A DNA stretch of 64,000 bases, from positions 56,253,870 to 56,317,869 of the forward strand of contig CM049307.1 in assembly GCA_026874595.1 (NCBI GenBank), given 5' to 3'. The position numbers and the translations under genes are program-made. The notes below the pieces were generated by a model, which saw only the letters and a program-made list of their open reading frames with translations, made no database searches and was not told the DNA's origin. Within the stretch, counting starts at the first letter, position 1. Every line of letters begins with the position of its first letter. This stretch comes from Sipunculus nudus (Eukaryota; Annelida; Sipuncula; Golfingiida; Sipunculidae). This document shows, piece by piece, positions 50,233-60,805 of the stretch.

Positions 50233-51873
50233 AATCAAGTGACCCATGGGTAATGACGCTCAGCCGACTGACATGTTGACAAAATGTCCTTGCATAGGGA
50301 ACTAATTAAGATAATGTAGGTGGCACCATCATTCATGCAAGTTAGCTTAAGTTCATTAAGACGCATAAGCACACCAAATTTTAAGACAATCCTTTCACCA
50401 ATTCCTGAAGAATCTCCCATTTGTATGCATTTTGCATTATTTTTGGGGTGCTCAAACATGCCGCATAAGTTGGAAAATATGAGTTATAGACACCTATAAT
50501 TTCATGTTTGCAAGGAGACATTTTATGGACCTCCCTGGATGTCAAATTGGAAGATTCAATGTCCAATGTTTATGATTTGTGCCCTGCTTTTTTTTAAAAC
50601 TTATAGCCATAGCTAAAATGGTATGGGTAAGAGAAATATAATTTCAGGTTTACTTGGAGACTTTTCATGAATCTTCCAGGATGTCAAGTTGAAAGATTCT
50701 ATGAGACTTTTCATGGGCCTCCCTGCATATTATGAGAGAAGATTGTAGGTCCAGCTGTTACGATTTGTGCCCTGTTAACAGATGACCACATCTTGAAATG
50801 TCTCAATAAAATAGAGAAAAACAAATTGTATAAAATAAAAAAAATTGCAGGTGGCGCCACCAGTCCACAGGAACTAGTTAAACACTCCACGATCAATATC
50901 CATGCAAAAAGTCATGGTGATCAATGTATTAATTGTTCAGATACTTGAGCTTTTGTATCAAACTTTCGATTATTCTGGGGGTACTTCGGAGCGCCATAGC
51001 TGGAAAAAAATGGGTAACAGAGACCTAATTTCAGGTCCCCAAAGAAATTTTTCATGGACCTTTCTGGATATTAAGTTGAAAGATTCTAGGTCCAGCGGTT
51101 ACAATGTGTGCCCTGTTAACAGATGACCGCATCTTTAAAGGTATCAAAAATACAGAAAAAAAACTTGTAAAAACGAAAAAAATACAAGTGGCGCCACCAG
51201 TCTACAAAAATGATTAAACACTCCATGATCAATATCCATGCAAAAAAACATGGTGATCAATGTATAAGTTGTTCAAATACTTATTTTTTTTTCATTATTC
51301 TGGGGGGGGGGGGGGTGGAATTTGAGCCCAATGGCTGGAAGAATATGGGTAACCTAGTTTCAGGTTTCAAAGATGATTTTTCATGGACCTCTCTGGACGT
51401 CAAGTTGGTAGATTCTAGGTCTAGCGGTAACAATTTGTTTCCTGTTAACAGATGACCGCATCTTTAAAGGTTTCAAAAATAGAGAAAAAAAATCATAAAA
51501 ATCGAAAAAATACAGGTGGCGCCACCAGTCTGCAGAAATTGATAAAACACTGCATGATCCATATGAATGCAAAAAATCATGGTGATCTATGCTTTAGTAG
51601 TTCAGATACTTGAGCTTTGTATGAAATTTTCCATTATTCTGGGGGTACTTCAGAGCCCTATAGCTCGAAGAATATGGGTAACAGAGACCTAATTTCAGGT
51701 TTCCAGGGAGATTTTTCGTGGACCTCTCTGGATGTCAAGTCAGTACATTCCAGGTCCAGCGGTTACGATTTGTGCCCTGTTAACGGACAGACGACAGGAC
51801 GACCGCACGGCCGGACGGACGACGGAGTGATTGCTAAAGCTCAGATGACTTACAGTCAGCTCAGCTTAAAATA
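50233..51873. mobile_element. insertion with 330-bp tandem repeats marked by GTGGCGCCAC
   Basis: Absent from copy A (site near 24990). The perfect palindrome GTGGCGCCAC occurs at about 50851, 51188 and 51516 (spacings 337 and 328), each followed by CAGTC and a CACTCCA(C/T)GATCAATATCCATGC-like stretch; a degenerate copy begins near 50320. The right end runs through a GGACGGACG-type tract into GATTGCTAAAGCTCAG. The tandem open frames are repeat by-products. Confidence 0.75.
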
Positions 51874-53539
51874 TCCCGCGGACCTTCCTCCACGCAAGAA
51901 CGGACAGATGAGCAATGATAAATGTGAGAATTTCGCCTGATCTCTATTGGTCTCGGAGCTTCTGGTTTGTATTTATTTTTTTTTTACTCTGAAGCACGGT
52001 CTCCACAACCCAGCAACTGACCTGGCTCTCAAGTAGATGCTCTGGTATAGGTAACTAATACCTTAATTACCTTCCACGATCTCCTCTACCCGGAAAGTAT
52101 TGAGGCGAACTGCGGTGAGCAAATGGGCTTAGCGTACGGCTTATTTTCAACTGATACAAAGTGGCATTAACATGGGACTTGCACGAAACACAAAAGTTTT
52201 AATTATCATATTTCCAAGTGCAATTTAAATAAAATCATACCAAATCCCTTATAAAGATGTTCAATAGCCGTTTTCCTCAAACGTCCGAGTTCATTTCCCT
52301 TCATTGGTTTCGATAATTAAAGGGACATAATCAGGGCAATGTTATGCCTATTTTTTCATACTATCAGTTGAGTATTGCTTAATACAAAAGTTTCTCAGGA
52401 AAACCATCCTAACACACGGTCTCAGTACCTTCACTTTAGCTGCTTAATACCTTGTTTTCGCTCTGCGTGTGAGTTGTCTGGTCACTCCAACAAGGCCGTA
52501 TGACCGGAGATCAGATTTTGCTCATGCGCGACAGATCCTAAACAAGGAGTAGTCCAAATATGAACGTGCACAGCTGTGCACACCTGTTGTAAAAAAAAAA
52601 CGCGTTATGTTGGCGCCAGTGACCGTGCTTAGTTCACTTTTTAACACTCGTGTACATGTGTAAAGCAACGGTTTTAGTACAACATTTTGGCAGGTACTAT
52701 TTTATTTCAAAGAGAACACGCTATTTGTCGTGTAAATAAAACATGCTTTGTATGTCATTAAGTATTTTTAAGTATCAAAAAATACGCTGCGAATCAGTAA
52801 AGAGTAATAGGATCAACTGAGAGGATGCAAAGCTTTCTAAGGCCTCACCAGGTAACAATTTATATTCCAGGAACATTAGACTCGCATATCTAGATATATA
52901 ATCTTGATTTGAAACAGAATATATCTTTTTTTATCATTTATATAACTTGACCTTGTGTACCCAAGCATAAAAAAATTTGAATTTCGAGAGAGGCCGTACC
53001 TCAGAGATAAATGCCTGTTGGAAATGCAAGCCCAAAAAAAGGTGCATGATTAGGGTGGGTTTGGGTAATCTAAGGTTTGTTTAAATTGTGTATTCAATAT
53101 GACACTATTAGAGAATGATCTTGATTTTGTTAAAGTTTTTTTTTTTACTATTATCAAGTCATGACAAATATATGAATTACAAAGTACAAAGTGAAAAAAG
53201 GAATCACACCAAAACTTGCAAAAAGCTTGAGAAGTTCTTGAAGAGTCCCCAATTAGGTTATAAATATGAGCCCTTATAAGCCTCGATCGTTTTAATAAAT
53301 GATTAGAGTATTATGAAAAATGGATAAAATTGACAGTTTTATTCGCATCATTTCACGAACTGAAAACATTTTATATTCTTCCAGTATATTGGCAATATTC
53401 AATCTTTTTTATCTTTTTTTTTATCTTTTTTTCTCCTGCTCATTTTTGTACTAAACCTCCAATATGACTGATTTTCAAAAACTGACCTTGAGGCACAAGT
53501 TTATTTAATCATATGAGAGACAAAAGACATTCTGTTGCC

Positions 53540-54120
53540 GCCCCGCCCGATCCCCCCCCCCCCTCCCCCACCCCCATTTCTTCCACAAACACCTATATAC
53601 ACTCATACAAACACACATTTGATGAAGTTGTAAAAGAAAGGGCAACGTCTTTTATAGTCTTGGAACATTCGATTGGATTTTTTTGTTTGGCCAACTTAAT
53701 CGTGACACTAGTAATTCTGAAAAAATCACTGCAACGGCCGTCCATATACTGTGACAACGACATCGCTGTATCGGTCAGTATTATGCAGCATTTTAGTTGA
53801 GATCATGAAACATCGGGCCAGTATACTTGTAAAATAAGCAAAAAAAATTAGTCTTATGTACTCGGTATTCTTTAAATTTCAAAATACAGAAAGACGGTAT
53901 AATACATTGTCCCTTAAATGTTCTTCAAATTAAAATGCAACTCCCAGCAAAGGAAACAGTTATTTGCAGCGAGATGAGAGAAATTTATCTAGCTCATCTT
54001 ACCCACACAAGTCTGCAGGCATATCGACTGCTCTATTGAACAAAGTGGCCGTAGTTTTTTGTTTTTTAATCATACCAAGAACCCAGGATACAAAACTTGT
54101 AACATATCACAATAATATAT
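53540..54120. mobile_element. insertion specific to copy B, about 0.58 kb
   Basis: In copy A the bases GACAAAAGACGTTCTGTTGC run directly into GCCATGTGGACATGTGGTAG (about 27590). In copy B about 0.58 kb is interposed, beginning with a C-rich tract (53541-53575). The 95-residue frame that starts before it has no recognised domain. Element type is unknown. Confidence 0.5.
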
Positions 54121-54479
54121 GGACATATAACATGTGGTAGTTAGCCATCTAGATGAATTGCGGATGTTTTCCTGTGGCGTTGTCCATACTGCGGTCTTTG
54201 TCAAGATTTCACTACAGATAAATCGTGGGTCACACAGTCGTTACCTTTCTTGATCTAAAGCGTGACGTATTGATATGCCAATAAGCGGGAACCTCCGGGC
54301 TTTTATCGGCCTAGGAACGAAGTAATATGCAAATATCAGCGACCCATTCAAAGGCTGGAAAGGCCGTCAATAGAAGCAACTGAAGAGGTTTCGCCAGAGT
54401 GACGTCATATAGGCACTGGATTATTTTCTAATATACATATTTTAGTTGTCAGTATAATCACTATAACGACCAGGCAGTT

Positions 54480-56759
54480 CTAGAGTCTTCCCTCAACTGT
54501 AAACATTTCAAGTGCGTCGTTTATTTCTCCATATTCCATCAACACATTTTTTAACGCTTTCTGCTTATTCGATCCAAGAACATGCATGTAAAGCTGAGCG
54601 TCAGCCGGGATATTTTTTATTATCTCGTTCAGATGCCGCTGAAAATGAACATCAAATGTCGCGCCGTCTAGTGACGAGAACTGAAGGTTTACCACATAGC
54701 CTCGTTCTGATACATGTAGGTCAGAAAAGCTGAGGGCGGTGCATGCGTTTCCTTGGCTGATTGTGGCGTATGCTGTTTGCTTCTTTTCAGCGGTTTCGAT
54801 GTTCTCCCATGATACAGCTTCTGGAATCCAGTAAACACTGTACAAAAACACACTGTCCGCTAGTTTTAGTTGCAGTCTTGTGTAATATTTTGATTTCAAG
54901 ACTTCTCTGACAGGTAGGACCATTTCAATTTCTGAACAAGGTCTCAGCATAAGTTTTGCTTTAACCTTGGATGTTGTCGTCCTCAGGGTGTATTCCACCT
55001 AAAAAAAAAGATGTTTTGTAATATTACTATTATTATAGTCCGTTTCATCCCCTCATGTCAACCTGTTTTTTGCTATGAACATTTTTATTAGGTACATGTC
55101 AAGGGAAACAATTATAGTGTAGAGGAGAGGATTACAGAAACTAATTTTCAACAAGGTGCCTAATTTCCTACCTTATGCCATATTTTAGTATCAGAATTTT
55201 CTGAAAATATGAGAAATCAGTCTACATTTTACAACATATCAGACCCACTTATGGCGGTCAAGGTCACTGGTCACATGCAAAAACAGCTTCAACTGACAGC
55301 TGCTGATTGGATGATCTCCTGTAAACACTCTAAAAAATATAACCAGCCAAAACAAAGATGGCTACTTATGGAGGGACACACCATATCTGCCAGATCATGA
55401 TGAAGCGACTAAAAAGTTGTGAAACATAAACATGGGATTTATTGTAATATTCTTAACTGCTATATTAGGTTGTCACTTCCATATGTTGTTTACTTGGAAA
55501 ATATTGAAAATATAAATTTTTAAGTAAATCATCTACAAAAAACAGGTGGACAGCAAGTGGAGAAAAGGAGTATAGAATATGGAAGACCTGGACAGTTGTG
55601 TTGAAACAAGCTCGGCCCTCTCCCCTATCAACCCAAGTTCGATTACCTCTAGAGAATAGCGTCCGCGCCATCTTCGCCTCGCATTTCCTTTAATAACTAT
55701 GTGGACAATATGTGAAAAATAAATTACGTTAAAATATGAAAACTTATCTCAATGACTAACTGCATATCATATTTTCTATCGTGTTAAACAGTGGAAATGG
55801 CTTAGTCAATTTGCATTCACATTTCGCAAAAAAAAAAAAATCTCAATGATAGGGGTTTACCAAAATTCCTTCCGTTTAAGGGAATTATTAAATTTTAAAC
55901 TTTTTGTTCAATATGTGAACAATTCAAACGTATAAAAATTATACCTCAAGACCTGTCGAGAGTGTGTTCACGCAGTGACAGTGCTGATGGCGTCTTTTAC
56001 TTGGCCATACTTAAAATCGTATTCATTATAGCAAGTGTAACAATCATGCAATGTGTCAAGCAACGCAGTATGTCGTTATAGAAAAGATTAATTTCTTTGG
56101 TATATAACTGATTGCAAAATACTGTGGTGTTTTTCGATTTATTGGCAGATTATTTTCCAATGACTATACGAAGCATCCACATGCCTAAGGACCCCCCCCC
56201 CCCCCATGGTGGAACAGATTTTAGAACTTTAGACGGACAAGCTTAACCATACGTTAATGAATACTGGGCCAGTTAGGCCCGTATGCTCAAAAGCTGACTT
56301 TGTAAACCTAACATAGTCCGTGTATTTGCTTCATCTTGGACAGGCTAAAACGATATTATCAGTGTAGTCTTAACGGTATGCACAAAGGAGGACCAAAGAA
56401 AGTTTAGCCACACCAAGTACTAACTCCTTAAACCTGGTACTAAACCCAATATATGAATATTAATGAAGCAGGTCAGTAGGGTCACTATAGGGATTCCCCA
56501 CAGAAAACAACAGTTAAGAGCAATTTTACTGCTGTCTTTTGCTGTACAGTGAATGTTAGGGCTAGTGACTGTGTAATATTTGTGTGACCAATCCTATAAA
56601 ACTTCCTACAACTGATATATCGGTTAAAACATGTAAAATGAGCCTCTTTAGTTCAAACTTTAAGCCATGCTGAGCTATTGTGATGGATTTTTGATTATTA
56701 CAAGCCCTGATTTTTAATATAATTTCTAAAGGGGGATGTCAAGGAAGATGTCAAGGCAC

Positions 56760-56817
<58 letters not shown>

Positions 56818-59800
56818 AAGTGAATTATATAACAAACACACAGTAAATATACAATATGCATGTACTTTGTGTGATATCTGGACCCCCCCCCCCCCCCCCC
56901 CCCCATAAAATGTTGGTGATTTAGAAGGCAGTTCCCGGCTTCCCAGCGTCAAACTGAAGAGCTTTATCAATGGGGACTCTAGGGCCAGCATCAACCAAAA
57001 AAACATGTAAATCGACATACAGGATTTTAATATATGAGTAGATATTGGCCTTTAGTTACACATGGATCCCAAATGCTGCTTGCTTTAATCAAGCCATACA
57101 GGAATGGATACCTCCGATCTTTAGCGATATCAAGTAATTGTCCTTAAAGATATTAGTATGAATGAATGAACCGCACATCTTAAATAACAGTAAGCACGCA
57201 GTGTAATGAGCCTAAAAAATGCCGAGGCTAGATATAAACTATACTAGGATTTATAATAACTTAAATTAAATATTTTGTAAAAGTATCGTTAATAATGTTT
57301 TTTTTTATGGTATTTTGAGCAATATTGTGCATAATTGAGAAGTTGGATAAAAAAAGGTTTTTGCCGGGAGCAGGGAAGGGGTGTCCCAAACCCCCAAAAC
57401 CCTCTCTGGATCTGAATCTAGTTCAGTCTCTTTCGGTCAAGCCATTAACAGGACACCCAACACTGACCCAGAAAGATCTTGGTAAACATCATGACAGGTC
57501 CTGCAGAAATCTCCTGGCAAACTTAGTATTAGCTTCGTGAACTCCTTGAAAGTTACATTTTCTGAATGTTAAAGGCTGTTGAACAAAATTAATAATAACA
57601 GCTCAAGGAAATAAAATAATGTATATACCTACACATGTGTACCACCCTGCTTGCAGATTTTGGAAAGCATTGCCTCCTTATGCAGGTCACCTAACAGGTT
57701 TTATGTTTAAAAAAATCAGTCAATTTGGAGCACTATATGATGAAACAAAGCTCCAGTTTCCCAATAAAATGAAGCAAAGATTGCCTCGAAATTTACTGCG
57801 CTTATTCATTTTTATAGCTCGACCAACTTTATTTGAATATTGGTGCCATCTAAATGTTAAATGGTTTATACGAAAATTCAAGATTGGTATAGAGACTGGC
57901 ACCTGACTTATAAAACAGTAAACTCTGCACTCTTACATGGGACTTGTCTTAAATTAATATAGAATGAGTCTCTCTGTCAGACCTGTAATCCTTTTTTAGT
58001 ATGGAAATATTTACAAAAACATAGGCAAAATACAATTCTTGAAAAATATGAATAACAAAATTAAGGTATCACTCTTATCAGTCAATTTTTAGTGAAAATC
58101 CTAAATCCAGCTGCAATCTCTAAATAAAAATAATAATGCACGTAATCTGACGAAAATTGCTTAATTCATTTTCTTATGAGATAGTGGTTCTCTCTGTGAT
58201 TTTTAGACTGACATCCCAGAATCATATATGAGAACAATTATATTTCACCAAAACTGGTCCATTAAGCAAAAAAAGCCAACATCTGAGTAATTAATGCATA
58301 GCAATTGATAATAATATGCTATATATGTGACCTTTGGGTATCTTTATAGACTGAAAAATGCTATAGTAGCACCACCTTTTTTTCATACATATATATATAT
58401 ATATATTTGCAGATCCGATGGCTAGGCTGACAAATAGCATTCACAGATTTTATATCAAATACTTTGCATTTTACTATCACAATAAAATAATGTACTTCTA
58501 TCAAACACATGTTCCAATGATTTTGCAAACTATTAGTCCAAAAAGTCTTTTAAAAATAGGACTAACATGGATGAAATTTCAGTGCAAAAGTCTATATAGA
58601 GTAATATTTATACAGAAGCACGAATTTATCAGTTCACAGGGATTGTTTCGAAATTTGTATTATATGTAGATCTTACATTAATTCATTAAATGACCATAGG
58701 GGTGGGGGGGGGGGGCATCTTAACTTTTTTGGCTATTTTGAGACTTGCAAATATCATGCAGCATGCATGTTTGTTAGCACCATAAATTAGTCTGATTATA
58801 TCAGGGATTTGGCGCGAAGTAATACTGTTCATCATTATTAAGGCCATGATTGAAAAGCATGCATGCTCTTTAGTGATCACCTTTTTTTAACGTTCGTCCA
58901 TCAGTTTTTCGCGCACAGTATCTCAAATATAATATTTTCTAATCTTGCTCAGATTCATTGGTACACTAAAAACGTAGGGGAGTCGAATCACCCAATTATG
59001 ACCCCCCCAACGGGGAGTCGGAGGGTGGATCTGGCTATGGTTGTCATAACACAGAACTGCCCCAGGGGAGTGCATGCTGGCCCTCCGTGAAGTGTCAGGC
59101 CTTGAGCAGCTCCCTTGCAGCGCGGCAGCCAGCTTGGACAAGGGCGCACGCTGACCACGCGTGAGCCGGACCGGACACGGGATAACTCGCGGACTGCATG
59201 GGCCGGAACTAGGTCACGGTTGCGTGCATGTGCACAAAGTGCTGCGCTCTATGTAAACGTGCCATGTTCATGTGTACAAGTCTCGGGTGTACACAAAATT
59301 TACAGAATGGGTATTTACAACATTTTTGCCCAGAGGGTACTGATACTAGCAGAGTCTGTGTTACATTAATTCAGCATGTGAAGGTATAAGTTAGTACGGA
59401 TCGTTTTGCAGTGTTCACAACATTCATCGTCGTCGTCCCTGACCAAGCTATGCAGTGCATCTTATACAAAGTACTGTCGAGTGATAGCCAGTCAAGTCGG
59501 CCGGTGAGTAGGTGAATTGTATAAATTGCTGTTTATGAAAAGTGAGTAATTTGTTAAGAACAGGCACTAATTATAATAATTAATAGAACATTTAAGGATA
59601 TGACAAGTATATAAAGAAATAAACTTAATGTATATTCAATGATGACCTTATATTTCATATGTTGTAAATGTTTGATATAGTACTAATATTATTGTCACCC
59701 TGGCTTATTGCTCTAAGTTTCCAGTAGTCCTATATTAATCGAAAATTGCAATTATGTGCCCAACACATGGATTTACTTCAAGCCACTGATTGATAAATGA

Positions 59801-59848
59801 CTTTGGTTTTCTACTAGACCAAAACACAGTATAACAAATTTGTAATAT

Positions 59849-59882
<34 letters not shown>

Positions 59883-60734
59883 AACATGATTATACAAGTT
59901 GTCAATACATCCTTTTACTCCTGCAGCTACCCTTCACTTAACAACGAGGACACAGACGTACGTCATGCCCTGTTGAGTCATGTGAATGGATTGTTTGCGA
60001 ATGAACTTATGGTAAGTGACTCTATAACAATGAATCCCATTTATAAATACTCGTATAATGAACATTTTCAGATAACATTTTACATGACATTATGCTTGCT
60101 TAAGTTTTTTATTTTGCAATATTGAAGGCACACATTTGGGAGATGAGTGGGAGGACTCCTTAATCTCAGGAACTAACTCTGCAATATGATTATTATATAA
60201 AGTACACCTCCGATGTAGCATCTAAAATAAAATTAACAGGATGACATATTCAGTCATTTAAGCTGTGATTCAATGTTCACAAAATCCTGCACACAACTGT
60301 CATATAAAATGTGTTTTGCATGGGATTTTACATTTTCTTTTGTATTTTTAGTCACTCTGACTCTGGAGAAGACATTTTCGTTACAGATTTGTAACCCCGA
60401 GTAGAAGGAGGGACCAGGGCAAGTCTATTGTTCAAGTACAGATGCAGAAAATGAAGAGAGAGCTATATGCTCGTCACGCGGGTAGCCGTGAACCAAACTT
60501 TGGAATGGTAAACTACTTGCTAGAGAGGAAGCCGAGGTTGATGACGATATAATAAAGCTACACATTTAGTCTTAATGTGAACACTGAAATACACCCAGAC
60601 AGAACCCTGTCCACAATGTAAGGAATAATCAGTAGTAAAACTGTTGCAGACAAATACACGTATCACAAATTACACGACCACTTGGTTTTAATAAATATAC
60701 GATCTACTAAAAATGTCTTTTGTTATTATTATTG

Positions 60735-60805
<71 letters not shown>

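Noticed and set aside
50902..51940. Three related plus-strand frames of 74 to 107 residues as a tandem gene family
   Set aside because: They coincide with the 330-bp tandem repeat units of an insertion and lack splice sites or recognised domains.
57619..58669. Two AT-rich frames in the Harbinger-like element as transposase fragments
   Set aside because: No DDE-type spacing or other transposase motif could be found in them; composition suggests chance frames.
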